In this document: positions 1-8,966 of the stretch, in pieces
Layout of the letters: every line of letters starts with the position of its first letter
How positions within the stretch are numbered: the first letter of the stretch is position 1
Source: an uncultured Alteromonadaceae bacterium
GTDB lineage: Bacteria > Pseudomonadota > Gammaproteobacteria > Enterobacterales > Alteromonadaceae
Direction: 5' to 3'
Assembly: GCA_947494925.1 (NCBI GenBank)
Contig: CANLWS010000002.1
Location: 372,001 to 436,000, forward strand
Length of the DNA: 64,000 nucleotides
Position numbers and translations under genes: made by a program
The notes under the pieces: generated by a model
What the model was told of the DNA's origin: nothing
What the model saw: only the letters and a program-made list of their open reading frames with translations
The model's database searches: none

Positions 1-434
1 ATCGCAGTAACCAAGTTATTTTACTGGGTGCCAGGGGGCCATGGAATGACGAGACTATGCGTCGAGGTTCACGCAAATTTAATGATCACATGATGGAGCT
101 TATGGCGGGCCAACCTTGGGCACAGTTTAGTTGCCTGTTTGGCGAAAGCCTGATGCCACCTTCCACATTTACGCACTTTGTTGAGCATACAAAAATTCGA
201 AAAGAAAAGGGTCTGTCTACCCTGGCGATTGTTATCAAAGATTCTGACATCAAAGCTACGATTAAAAATCAATTGTCAGAAGCCTACAATCAGGCTGACA
301 TTGAACACGCTTTTTTTGATGATTTTGGTGAAGCAAGGAATTGGTTAGTCTCGCACGGTTTTGTATTGCCCATTAACGAGATGAACAATTTCGTGCAACG
401 TTGCCAGTTTGCTGTCAATTCAATTTATTACTAA
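1..434 (+). CDS. STAS/SpoIIAA-like protein, 5' end missing
   Basis: The reading frame is open from the first bases of the window, so the true start lies upstream; the first internal ATG is at 57. About 144 residues are visible. The stretch ILLGARGPWNDET followed by a helical segment, and FDDFGEARNWLVSHGF near the end, resemble small STAS/SpoIIAA-like proteins, which usually have a 'GPWN.E' turn and an 'EAR.WL' helix. No catalytic residues are recognisable and the partner is unknown. It ends 24 bases from the stop of a converging gene. The family call is tentative; a plain hypothetical protein is the alternative. Confidence 0.5.
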   Translation, partial: RSNQVILLGARGPWNDETMRRGSRKFNDHMMELMAGQPWAQFSCLFGESLMPPSTFTHFVEHTKIRKEKGLSTLAIVIKDSDIKATIKNQLSEAYNQADIEHAFFDDFGEARNWLVSHGFVLPINEMNNFVQRCQFAVNSIYY

Positions 435-458
435 CCGATTTTTGCGCCCTTAGTCTTG

Positions 459-1613
459 CTAGTCAAATGTATCTATCGCTTCTAGTAATTCTGTTACCCA
501 AACCCTCTCCTCTTTGGATAGTTCCGGCCGCCAGATATCAAAAATCAGTACTACTCTATTTTGATTGCTTTTGTTCCATGCCTCGTGCTCTATGGAGTCA
601 TCAAAAGCTACCAGTTTGCCTTTTTGCCAATGATGAACTTCATTGCCAACCCGCAACCCACAGTTAGCCGGCACAACCAGCGGCAAGTGACAGATAAGAC
701 GGGTATTTAAAAAACCGTGATGCGGCGCGATTGTGGTGCCCGGTTTAAGCAATGAAAACAGTACCATGGGTGCCCGGCCTTTGATTTGGGGGATCGGCAC
801 GTCTTTAAGCGCTTGCATCGTGCGAGGACAACGTTTGGCATTTTCTTCTACTACCTGACCGTCCTTGATCAGAAAAAACGCACTCCAGTCTGATTTATCC
901 AACAAAGGATTTACGTGGCCTGCAGGCCCCTGCTCTTCGCTTCTGATGTAGGGCACGAACTGTGCGTTGCTTTCAATCAGCTGTGATAGCTCCCGGCAAA
1001 TATCGTCAGTAGCAGCTTCAATTCGTTCTGCCCATTCAAATTGCTGAGTCCGATAAAACTGTTTCAATGGGAGTTCAGGAAAATAATAGGCTCGAGGCTT
1101 TTGCGGGAAAATGGTTTTGCTGCCATTAAGTAGCGATAAGGATTGACGAAAGCGTTCACTTTGTTCAGATGGGCTGTCACTTAAACTAAGGTTGTTGAAC
1201 AAGTGTTTTTCAATTTCCAGGTTGATGGTTTTGCGGATATTCGAGACTCTGGCGACGGCTTGTCGTAAATCATCAGGCAGATCAGCTGTATTGTCAGCAA
1301 CACCTTCAGCAATACCGTAACAATGATTTGCCAGCCGCTTTTTTCCCTGCCCTAACAATAAATCTCCTTTCATCAACAATACAGTGAGATTTCCGGGTTC
1401 CAAAGAAAGAGCATTATCCAGCGCGTCAAAACACGCCTCTGATTCACCTAGTTTGTTGCAGGCTACAGCATAGGCAAGTAGCAGAGAAACATCTGGGTCA
1501 CCTTGTCTAACGAGCTCTGCCAATAGCTGCTTAGCGGTCTTAGGGTCATTTCGTTGAAGTGCTTGAATAGCGGAAATGTAGTGCGGATTTTGTTGAGTCT
1601 GTATAGCCGGCAT
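459..1613 (-). CDS. Aspartyl/asparaginyl beta-hydroxylase family oxygenase with TPR-like N-terminus
   Basis: The 384-residue protein has an N-terminal helical TPR-like part (about residues 10-120: ISAIQALQRNDPKTAKQLLAEL and ALSLEPGNLTVLLMKGD). The C-terminal 2-oxoglutarate/Fe(II) oxygenase domain resembles aspartyl/asparaginyl beta-hydroxylases: IAPHHGFLNTRLICHLPL supplies one metal-ligand histidine (H298 or H299), GLRVGNE the sheet turn, and DDSIEHEAWN the second (H343). Bacterial members hydroxylate protein or lipid side chains; the substrate here is unknown. It follows the PQQ dehydrogenase gene on the same strand after a 156-base gap holding a strong hairpin, so it may be a separate unit. 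There is no signal peptide, so it should be cytoplasmic. Confidence 0.8.
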   Translation of the reverse strand: MPAIQTQQNPHYISAIQALQRNDPKTAKQLLAELVRQGDPDVSLLLAYAVACNKLGESEACFDALDNALSLEPGNLTVLLMKGDLLLGQGKKRLANHCYGIAEGVADNTADLPDDLRQAVARVSNIRKTINLEIEKHLFNNLSLSDSPSEQSERFRQSLSLLNGSKTIFPQKPRAYYFPELPLKQFYRTQQFEWAERIEAATDDICRELSQLIESNAQFVPYIRSEEQGPAGHVNPLLDKSDWSAFFLIKDGQVVEENAKRCPRTMQALKDVPIPQIKGRAPMVLFSLLKPGTTIAPHHGFLNTRLICHLPLVVPANCGLRVGNEVHHWQKGKLVAFDDSIEHEAWNKSNQNRVVLIFDIWRPELSKEERVWVTELLEAIDTFD

Positions 1614-1671
1614 TCTGTCTTTCTATCAATTAAATAATCACCTTACTATATCTTTTCAGCTCGTAAGACGC

Positions 1672-1699
1672 TCCCCCATCCATCACTTTAAATGGGGGA
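1672..1699 (-). terminator. Hairpin after the PQQ dehydrogenase gene
   Basis: TCCCCCAT (1672-1679) pairs with ATGGGGGA (1692-1699) around a 12-base loop, about 70 bases downstream of the leftward dehydrogenase gene. No T-run follows on the minus strand, so it may be a weak or Rho-assisted terminator, or an mRNA-end stabiliser. A second perfect dyad, TCAGATT-T-AATCTGA, lies at 1716-1730. Confidence 0.35.
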
Positions 1700-1769
1700 T
1701 TCGTAGCATCGATTTTCAGATTTAATCTGATGAGGAGACAGTAATTTACCAAACTGAACAGGATCAATC

Positions 1770-4205
1770 CTATTCCAGTGCATAGGCGATGACATAGCCT
1801 CCTTTTCCATCGATAATGCTCTGGGAATCCGTGTAGGTGCCACTTTTCGGATCCCGAGGATAGCGCCAACTTGGGTTAGGCACAGTCACAATCAGATATT
1901 GTTTGCCTGACCTTTCAGACAAATACGTCATAGGCGTCGCTTGACCGCTTCCCGGCAAATCATCTGACCATTTAATTTCACCTGTACGCAGATCGTAAGC
2001 ACGTACGGAACTATCCATAGTTGAACTGATAAAAGTCAGCCCACCTCGAGTTGTTAAGGTACCTGCACGGACAGGTACTCCAACGTGAAATGGCATCCCA
2101 GTTCGCCAGCCAAATGGCCCAGAATCTTTCATGCTACCCAGTGGTCTGCTCCAAAGCAGCTCTTTGGTATTGAGGTCCATGACAGCAATGCGTGACCAAG
2201 GGGGTTCAAAACAGGGGATCTGAGTGCCAATTCGGGATAAAAATGGACGGGGTAAACCATAATAAAGAATGCGTGCATGGTCATAGGGGTCGCTGGGGTC
2301 TGGTTCGCGAATCTCTGGTATAGGAGCATCTGGGTCCATGCGCACCGCAGGGTGTTCAGGCCCGAGAAGCATACCGGCCAAGGGGCCAGCTTCAGCCACT
2401 TGCTTGGCAGTAAATAACTGCAGTCGATGAGATAGCAACATAGGTGCTGCAACCAATAATCCATTGTCTGCATCAACAGACACACTCCCCCAGTTAAATC
2501 CGCCAAAATTGCCGGGGGCAGCTAATGTTCCTTTAGTGGATGGAGGTGTGAACAATCCTTCATAATTCATCAATTTATATTCAATACGACATAACAACTG
2601 ATCAACTGGTGTTAATCCCCACATGTCTTTTTCATGCCGATATGGATGGAAATTCGGTAAGGGTGAGAAAGGTTGTGTGGGAGAGACATATTCTCCGTAT
2701 TCGGGGTTTTGCGGTACAGGTCGTTCTTCAATTGGATGCACTGGAGTGCCATCTCTTCTGTCCAACAAAAAGATTTCACCCGTCTTAGTTGGAACTGCAA
2801 CTGAAGGCACCGTCTCACCGTCCCGCTCCACGTCCACTAGCACTGGTTGAGCAGGCAAATCGTAATCCCAGATATCGTGATGCACTGTCTGATACTTCCA
2901 GCGAGGCTCACCTGTAGCTCCGTCCAGGGCAACTATCGAAGAAGACCACTCGTCATCAAATTCTGTTCTTTCACCACCATAATAATCTGGATTGGCGTTA
3001 CCAGTAGGCGCGTAGATCAGGTCCAGTTCTTCATCATAACTCATGATTGTCCAGACATTCGGAGTGCCTGGCGTGTAGGTTTCCCCGTCAGCCGGTTCGC
3101 CATAATACCCTGGGTTGCCAAGATCCCAAGCCCAGGCGAATTTACCAGTCAAAGCGTCAAATGCTCTGACGACACCAGAGGGTAGCCCCAGATCCTGGGA
3201 GTCCAAAACCAGTCCACCCACAACTAATACATCATCGGCCACTAAAGCAGGAGATGTCAGGTAATACTGTTTCGGCAGGTGTTCTCCCAACCCTTTGCGC
3301 AGGTCAACTTCGCCTCCAATACCAAAGTCAGTGCAAAGCTCACCAGAAGTCGCGTCAACAGCAATCAGGCGGGCGTCAATTGTGCCTGTGACAATTCTTT
3401 TCGGGCATTGACCTGCATAATCTGTTGGAGCTTCGTGATAACTGATCCCTCGACATGTCCTGGCATATTGGTGTTTTGCCGGCGCGACAGTTTTAGGATC
3501 ATAGCGCCAGGATTCTTTCCCTGTTTCGCTGTCTACCGCCATTAACACGTTTCCGGCTCCACAGATATACAACAACCCATCCACCTGAAGGGGCGTCATT
3601 TTGAAATCGTTCTCGACGCCTGTGCGATAACGCCAGACTTCCTTGAGACCATTTACGGTGTCGGTGTTTATCTGCTCGATTTGAGCGAAACGAGTGCCAC
3701 CTGACGAGTTGCCGTAATGGCGCCAGTCAGTGACTGCATCATCGTTATTCTGTTGACGCACTGTTCCTGTACCATTTTGTTCATATCCTTGCATTGCCGC
3801 TAGCAACAAAACTGCAATTGTCAACGCGCTTGGAAATGCAATCCAGCGTCTTGTTGAAGCTTGATATCCCTCATGACGAGCCTTTAAATTAGATTGGTAC
3901 CATGGGGTGAAAAACCATAGTCCCAACCCTACCCAGGTCGCGACTCTTGGCAACAGAGCCAACAAATACAGCCCCGACTCAAACACTGCCCAAATCAAAG
4001 TTATACTTATCAGAATCCCAAAAATTCGGGCTGCCGTGGCACTTCGACGAACCATAAAAACAGTTGTAGCTATGGTCGCTAGCCCTGCTGCCACATAATA
4101 AAAACTCCCACCGACGTAGACCAGAAACCCGCCAAGTAAAGTGAGGTAAAGTCCGATAATTGAAAAGAGTACAATCATCGTCCAGTGAGCAATGCGAGGG
4201 ATCAT
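1770..4205 (-). CDS. Membrane-bound PQQ-dependent dehydrogenase, glucose/quinate/shikimate family
   Basis: This 811-residue quinoprotein has five hydrophobic helices in the first ~135 residues (from IVLFSIIGLYLTLLGGFLVY through AVLLLAAMQG). A periplasmic eight-bladed propeller follows, with family signatures DWRHYGNSSGGTRFAQIEQIN, YARTCRGISYHE, PTGNANPDYYGG, HHDIWDYDLPAQPVLVD, GGFNWGSVSVD and the C-terminal GGLTFISSTMDSSVRAYDLRTG. Members oxidise sugars or polyols in the periplasm and pass electrons to ubiquinone. Length and topology match Gcd and quinate dehydrogenases; the substrate cannot be read from sequence. ATG is preceded by GGAGAG. No pqq synthesis genes are in the window. The VOC lipoprotein, SDR and TonB genes upstream on the same strand suggest uptake and oxidation of one substrate class. 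Confidence 0.93.
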   Translation of the reverse strand: MIPRIAHWTMIVLFSIIGLYLTLLGGFLVYVGGSFYYVAAGLATIATTVFMVRRSATAARIFGILISITLIWAVFESGLYLLALLPRVATWVGLGLWFFTPWYQSNLKARHEGYQASTRRWIAFPSALTIAVLLLAAMQGYEQNGTGTVRQQNNDDAVTDWRHYGNSSGGTRFAQIEQINTDTVNGLKEVWRYRTGVENDFKMTPLQVDGLLYICGAGNVLMAVDSETGKESWRYDPKTVAPAKHQYARTCRGISYHEAPTDYAGQCPKRIVTGTIDARLIAVDATSGELCTDFGIGGEVDLRKGLGEHLPKQYYLTSPALVADDVLVVGGLVLDSQDLGLPSGVVRAFDALTGKFAWAWDLGNPGYYGEPADGETYTPGTPNVWTIMSYDEELDLIYAPTGNANPDYYGGERTEFDDEWSSSIVALDGATGEPRWKYQTVHHDIWDYDLPAQPVLVDVERDGETVPSVAVPTKTGEIFLLDRRDGTPVHPIEERPVPQNPEYGEYVSPTQPFSPLPNFHPYRHEKDMWGLTPVDQLLCRIEYKLMNYEGLFTPPSTKGTLAAPGNFGGFNWGSVSVDADNGLLVAAPMLLSHRLQLFTAKQVAEAGPLAGMLLGPEHPAVRMDPDAPIPEIREPDPSDPYDHARILYYGLPRPFLSRIGTQIPCFEPPWSRIAVMDLNTKELLWSRPLGSMKDSGPFGWRTGMPFHVGVPVRAGTLTTRGGLTFISSTMDSSVRAYDLRTGEIKWSDDLPGSGQATPMTYLSERSGKQYLIVTVPNPSWRYPRDPKSGTYTDSQSIIDGKGGYVIAYALE

Positions 4206-4284
4206 AAATTCTCTCCGTCAAAGTGCAGCATTTAAATCAAGATTTTGTCAGCTGGCAGCATTAAAATTATTTATGGGCAAATTG

Positions 4285-5334
4285 CTAAATGCCATTGTCT
4301 TTAAAATTCTCTGAAGATAAAGGTGAGTCATCATTTATCACCTGAAAGCCAAGAAGGTTTCCGTCTGGATCTCGCCCAAACATGATTTTCCCGTCATCCA
4401 TTGCTTGTGCCTCACTGACCAGGGTTCCGCCCGCCTCAATGAACTTTTCTTTTGCTGTTTGAATATTGGTCACATTGAACACGATAGTGTTGTAACCAAG
4501 TGCCTCAAACGGCCTTGGGTCTGCATCTGTGTTTATTGGATGGCTGTGATACTGAATAATTTCCAGCTCAAGATTTCGAATTTGAAACCAGGCCATTTCG
4601 ATTTCGCTATCAGGCTGACCGGATATCTTATCCAACTTATCGCCGGATAGTTTTATCAGTTGCCCTGCCCTACGCGGATTTTGGGTTTCCAATAAGGTTG
4701 AATAAAAAGCCACAAGACGATCCATATCAGGTGTTGCCAATGATACATGCCGAATACGATATTCGTTTTTAGGCGGGGTCGGCAGTTCAAGGGCTTCTAC
4801 ATCCACATGTTCCACTTCAAACAGAATACTGTCGTGATCTTTGGCGTAGGCATAATAAACTGGATTCTTGGGATTGAGGTGAACCATCTCAGGATCACCG
4901 ATATGTGTTGCGCCGTTGGCTAAAAAGGCCTCATAGGTTCTGGTTTTTTTAGCTACCTGATAACACACATGTGCGATCCCCGGTCCATATACATCTACAT
5001 GGGGTGAAGATTTTGCTTCTTCCGATGGATTGTTGAATTGCATAAAGCGTAGCTGTGCGTTTGCACTTTTCATCAAATGTGTGCTGACCTGAACGCTGTC
5101 ACGACCCGCTAAACTATTGAGCACAGGGTGATCGCTGAAATCCGTTTTTACAACAGACTTTAAGTCTGTTGCCGTTGCGTACAATTGACTGGATTTTTCC
5201 AGGTCACTTACAGACACGCCAACGTAATCTACGCCGCGCACGATTGGGTTTTCCACTCTACTGGGTTGTTTGACAAACCACGAGCAAGAGCTGACCAACA
5301 TCACTGATAGCAAACCAATTGAAAGTTTAAACAC
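4285..5334 (-). CDS. Lipoprotein with two VOC (glyoxalase/dioxygenase-fold) modules
   Basis: A GTG at 5334 preceded by AGGTGA gives MFKLSIGLLSVMLVSSC, a lipoprotein signal with lipobox VSSC (Cys17); an upstream GTG at 5343 is less well placed. Two vicinal-oxygen-chelate modules follow: VDYVGVSVSDLEKSSQLYATATDL up to DSILFEVEHVDV, and YRIRHVSLATPDMDRLVAFYSTLL up to FGRDPDGNLLGFQVIND. VOC proteins include glyoxalases, extradiol dioxygenases and epimerases, most of them cytoplasmic; a lipid-anchored double module is uncommon. The HV pairs and terminal glutamates are where metal ligands normally sit. It lies between the PQQ dehydrogenase (79-base gap) and SDR (69-base gap) genes, so co-transcription is likely. 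Confidence 0.82.
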   Translation of the reverse strand: MFKLSIGLLSVMLVSSCSWFVKQPSRVENPIVRGVDYVGVSVSDLEKSSQLYATATDLKSVVKTDFSDHPVLNSLAGRDSVQVSTHLMKSANAQLRFMQFNNPSEEAKSSPHVDVYGPGIAHVCYQVAKKTRTYEAFLANGATHIGDPEMVHLNPKNPVYYAYAKDHDSILFEVEHVDVEALELPTPPKNEYRIRHVSLATPDMDRLVAFYSTLLETQNPRRAGQLIKLSGDKLDKISGQPDSEIEMAWFQIRNLELEIIQYHSHPINTDADPRPFEALGYNTIVFNVTNIQTAKEKFIEAGGTLVSEAQAMDDGKIMFGRDPDGNLLGFQVINDDSPLSSENFKDNGI

Positions 5335-5403
5335 AATATTCACCTATATTTAGCATGCAAGTTAACAATACCACCTGACTATCTCTTAAGCCCGACGTCG
5401 AAT

Positions 5404-6171
5404 CTAAAAGTTGACGGTCTTAATTGCGCCACCATCTACCCTGAGATTGACTGCTGTGATATTCGATGCCATTGGACTGGATAAAAATGTAATTGAATCA
5501 GCAACTTCCTTTGGTTTACCTAACCTGTTGAAAACAGAAATCGCTTCGGCACGTTGATAAAGGTCGGGTTGCTTTTGCTTAACCACTTCCCAGAACCCCT
5601 GATCATGATGAATGGGACCAGGTGAAACCAGATTAACCCGTATATTGAACTGACCAAGTTGATTGGCGAGTTGTGTGGCGTACGAAACTAATGCAGCTTT
5701 CATTGTTCCGTATTCCACTTCACTGGGCATGTTGGCCGTCATTACAGACGCAATAGATGCCACATAAACGATAGCCGGTTGACTACCTTTCTTTAAATGA
5801 GGGATCGCCAATTCAGTTGCTCGTATATGTTGAAGTAAATCAACTTCAAAGGTTTGTTTCCAACGTTCGATCCCCTGAGATTCAATCCTTGTGGAAACAT
5901 TACTGACTAATACATCCAAACCACCAAGGCTCTCTACAGCGTTTTCAAACCAAGCGGTAAAAGCCGATTCGTCAGTAACATCAAGAGGCTGGGCCAGAAC
6001 GTTTTCCCCCTTGGCATTCCAGTGACTTAAACTTGCGTCGATTGAGGCCTGGCCCCGAGCACAAGTAGCGATTTTCATCCCCGCATCAACAAAATTGTCA
6101 ATAACAGCTTTTCCTATCCCTCTGCTGCCTCCGGTAACTATCGCTCTTTTCCCTTTTAAATTTAGATTCAT
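5404..6171 (-). CDS. SDR family NAD(P)-dependent oxidoreductase
   Basis: The 255 residues form a classical short-chain dehydrogenase: cofactor motif TGGSRGIG near residue 14, the NAG-equivalent VSNVSTR, catalytic Ser in VYVASIASV, catalytic YGTMK (YxxxK), the PGPIHHDQGF lid, and C-terminal NLRVDGGAIKTV. In place of NNAG it reads SNVS, a variant found in some SDR subgroups. The substrate is unknown. It is the first gene of a leftward block running through the VOC lipoprotein and PQQ dehydrogenase, suggesting it handles an alcohol or keto product of the same pathway. ATG is preceded by a GAGAGAG purine run. Confidence 0.88.
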   Translation of the reverse strand: MNLNLKGKRAIVTGGSRGIGKAVIDNFVDAGMKIATCARGQASIDASLSHWNAKGENVLAQPLDVTDESAFTAWFENAVESLGGLDVLVSNVSTRIESQGIERWKQTFEVDLLQHIRATELAIPHLKKGSQPAIVYVASIASVMTANMPSEVEYGTMKAALVSYATQLANQLGQFNIRVNLVSPGPIHHDQGFWEVVKQKQPDLYQRAEAISVFNRLGKPKEVADSITFLSSPMASNITAVNLRVDGGAIKTVNF

Positions 6172-6265
6172 ACTTGACTCTCTCGCTTATCTTATCTGTT
6201 TACGTTTGCCGCTATCAGGTAGAAATGTATGTGCATCTACGTTCCTCAGGGCTACAAAACAAACA

Positions 6266-6292
6266 CTATTGAACTTTTAGTCAATAGTCAAC
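6266..6292. promoter_or_regulatory. Candidate operator upstream of the SDR gene
   Basis: CTATTGA (6266-6272) and TCAATAG (6281-6287) form a perfect 7-bp inverted repeat with an 8-base spacer, followed at once by GTCAAC. The string TATTGAAC-N5-GTCAA occurs with identical spacing upstream of the TonB receptor gene at 9035-9052. On the minus strand the site contains TTGAC, so it may overlap a -35 element. The rest of the 347-base stretch 6172-6518 holds no gene; only this motif and the terminator at 6451-6484 stand out. Confidence 0.45.
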
Positions 6293-6450
6293 GCATATTT
6301 AATATGACATGGCCAGAAAATCCGCTAAGAAGGAATAATTTACCCTTCTTTAATAAACTTTTCGTCATTAAAGTTTTACGGCCATTCAGATTTAGAATTA
6401 ATCTGTCAGTACATCAATCCAATACTTGATGTACATAAATCGTGTAGAGC

Positions 6451-6484
6451 TGAAAAAATCGCCCTACGGAATAACGTAGGGCGA
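6451..6484 (-). terminator. Rho-independent terminator of the TonB receptor gene
   Basis: CGCCCTACG (6460-6468) pairs with CGTAGGGCG (6475-6483) around a six-base loop. Read on the minus strand, the stem is followed by GATTTTTTC. It sits about 35 bases past the receptor stop codon. Confidence 0.85.
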
Positions 6485-6518
6485 AAGACACACTTAAACA
6501 AAAATACAAGCAAAGAGA

Positions 6519-8966
6519 TTATTCAAACCGATAACTGACACGTAACCCGTAGGTACGAGGGTCAAGATAGAGTGGTGTACGATAACGACCTACTAAAGCA
6601 TTTTGCACGCCCTGCCCCGTGATTGAATCTTCGTCAGAAGCGTTCTTCACAAACAACTCAAACTCCCATACATCATCGAGATCCCTCAGCGTAAGACTCA
6701 GGTCAGTCTGTTGCCAGCTATCCTGTCTATCACTAGCCGTGTTATACAAACGGGTAAAATACTTGTCCTGCCAAAAGGATTGCGCGCGATAGGTTATCTC
6801 CCAGTTGTCCCCCACTTCTTGGGTATATTGAATTCCAAACTGAATGGAGCTTTCCGGAGAAAACGCTAAGGTATTGCCTTTTATATTTACCGGACCGGAA
6901 CCAGAGGGTTCGGCAATATCAGGCGAAGCTAGGAAATCTTCACCAACCTCAGAATCAAGCAGTGACAGGTTTAAGTTGACCCGTAAACCATCTACAGGTG
7001 TTGATACGAACTCAAATTCTGCGCCTTTTACATCAGCATCCACATTGGTGTTAAAGGTCGTTCCGTCACCTAAAATTCCACCGACTTGCAACCCATCATA
7101 TTGATAGATAAAAGCCGTTACATTGGCTTGGAAAGTGCGATCTGCAAAAGTGTTTTTAGTACCCACCTCCAATGCATTGATATATTCAGGCTCAAATGTG
7201 GGGAAAGATGACTCACTCGCTCCAGGGTTAATACCGCCCCCCTTGAATCCTCGGGATAATGTACCAAAGAACAGGGTTTCGTCTGTGACATCCAAATCAG
7301 GTGAGTAGCTGAGGCCAATCTTTCCTGTGAACTCTTCCCAGTTACCACTGCCGTCAACGAAGCTATTACTGACGTCAAATAATGGATTTAAAAATGATAG
7401 AGGTGAAATGGCACGAGTGGTCACCTCTTTTTCATCTTCCGTATAACGCAGCCCGACAGTCAGCTTGAGGTCGTCAGTAAAATCATAATAACCTTCACTA
7501 AATATAGCCCAAGAGGTTGTGGATATGTCTGGCGTTTCGAAGCTAAAGGTAGCAAGCTCGTCTGGCAAACCTAAAAAGCCAGCCAATCCGGTTAGCTCAG
7601 GCAAATAGAATCGTCCGAAAGAGTCTGCTTCATATTCCAGATAAAATACACCAGCAGTGAAATTGAAAGGATTATCTGTATAGGATGCGATCCTCAGTTC
7701 CTGACTCCATTGTTCACTTGACGATTCATCTGTACGAACAGTGCTATGGCGTGTGGTAGGCTCCGTTCTGCCTTGTGGAAGCAGTAACGATTGAGGCGTT
7801 AACAGTGCATCGCCACCGTCAGCATTGTCAAAATCAGAATAGGCCATAAGCGACCTTTCATGATAAGCGCTCACAGAGGTAAACACATAGTCATCAAATT
7901 CATAATTAAGCTCGAATGACACCAACAGATCATCTGCATTAAATACTGGCTGGAAATCCTGACGGACCTGACTGCGGTTAGCCGGATTAGTGCGCGTTGA
8001 TCCATCCAGATTGGTATTGTAAAAATCCGGACGTGTGAGATAACCAAGTGCGCCTAGTAAAGGCCGTAACGCACCATTTGCCAGCGAACCATCGGTAAAG
8101 CCGCTATTGGGATACTGATTGGACACACTGTCAGTAGCACATCCAAGTACCGGATCAGAGGTACATAACGCGCCTAATCTGGCGGTACGATCACTATGTT
8201 CCTTAAAATATTGCACGAACAAGAAACCATTGGCCTTATCACTGAACTCAAAGGAAGTGGAACTGCGAACTGACCATTGGTCCCGTCCGTCCAGATTGTC
8301 AAACCCCACATTTTCAGCCAGGTTATCTGCATATCCATCACGTTTTACAGTATTAAAAGCAAATCGTTGCAACACATTTTCACTCAATGGAATGTTAATG
8401 TAACCCTTTGTTCTTAGACCATTAAAGTTAGCGATTTCCGTTGTTAACCTCGCCTCAAATACTTCATCTGGTCTGGCTGTAATTGTGTTGAAAACACCTG
8501 CGGTGGTGTTACGACCAAATAATGTGCCCTGAGGTCCGCGCAAAACTTCAATGGAGGAAAGGTCATAAAATTCATTTTGAACCGTATTCGCTGTCAAGTA
8601 GACCCCGTTAACGTGCAGGCCTAAGCCAGGATCTGACGTAGCCGAGATAGCTTGATTACCTACACCACGAATACTGAAACTTGAGTTATTTGACAAGGTG
8701 GCATTTGGTACCGCGTACTGAATATCTTGAGAGTCTTCTATATCCTGATCATCAAGCATGTCGCGGCTGAAAGCACTGATTGCTATCGGCGTTTCCTGTA
8801 AAGAAGTAACACGTTTCTGCGCGGTTACCTGAATAACTTCAATGCCAGCTGTTTCAGTGTCAGGTGCATTAGTTTGTTCTGCAACTGCCTGTGCAATAGC
8901 GGTTGTGGTAAATGGCAACACCAAAAGTGCCGCCAAAAGTGATTGAGTCTTGTTAGCTGAATTCAT
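6519..8966 (-). CDS. TonB-dependent outer-membrane receptor
   Basis: The 815-residue protein has a signal peptide (SLLAALLVLPFTTTAIAQA), a TonB-box-like GIEVIQVTAQKR, a plug domain with SFSIRGVGN and IEVLRGPQGTLFGRNTTAG, and a long beta-barrel ending in aromatic YRFE. The subgroup (IQVTAQKR..SLQETPIAISAF) is abundant in Alteromonadales and sphingomonads and is usually tied to import of organic substrates rather than siderophores; this is family knowledge, not shown here. It has its own terminator. Its upstream region shares a motif with the SDR gene, linking it to the PQQ dehydrogenase block. Confidence 0.95.
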   Translation of the reverse strand: MNSANKTQSLLAALLVLPFTTTAIAQAVAEQTNAPDTETAGIEVIQVTAQKRVTSLQETPIAISAFSRDMLDDQDIEDSQDIQYAVPNATLSNNSSFSIRGVGNQAISATSDPGLGLHVNGVYLTANTVQNEFYDLSSIEVLRGPQGTLFGRNTTAGVFNTITARPDEVFEARLTTEIANFNGLRTKGYINIPLSENVLQRFAFNTVKRDGYADNLAENVGFDNLDGRDQWSVRSSTSFEFSDKANGFLFVQYFKEHSDRTARLGALCTSDPVLGCATDSVSNQYPNSGFTDGSLANGALRPLLGALGYLTRPDFYNTNLDGSTRTNPANRSQVRQDFQPVFNADDLLVSFELNYEFDDYVFTSVSAYHERSLMAYSDFDNADGGDALLTPQSLLLPQGRTEPTTRHSTVRTDESSSEQWSQELRIASYTDNPFNFTAGVFYLEYEADSFGRFYLPELTGLAGFLGLPDELATFSFETPDISTTSWAIFSEGYYDFTDDLKLTVGLRYTEDEKEVTTRAISPLSFLNPLFDVSNSFVDGSGNWEEFTGKIGLSYSPDLDVTDETLFFGTLSRGFKGGGINPGASESSFPTFEPEYINALEVGTKNTFADRTFQANVTAFIYQYDGLQVGGILGDGTTFNTNVDADVKGAEFEFVSTPVDGLRVNLNLSLLDSEVGEDFLASPDIAEPSGSGPVNIKGNTLAFSPESSIQFGIQYTQEVGDNWEITYRAQSFWQDKYFTRLYNTASDRQDSWQQTDLSLTLRDLDDVWEFELFVKNASDEDSITGQGVQNALVGRYRTPLYLDPRTYGLRVSYRFE

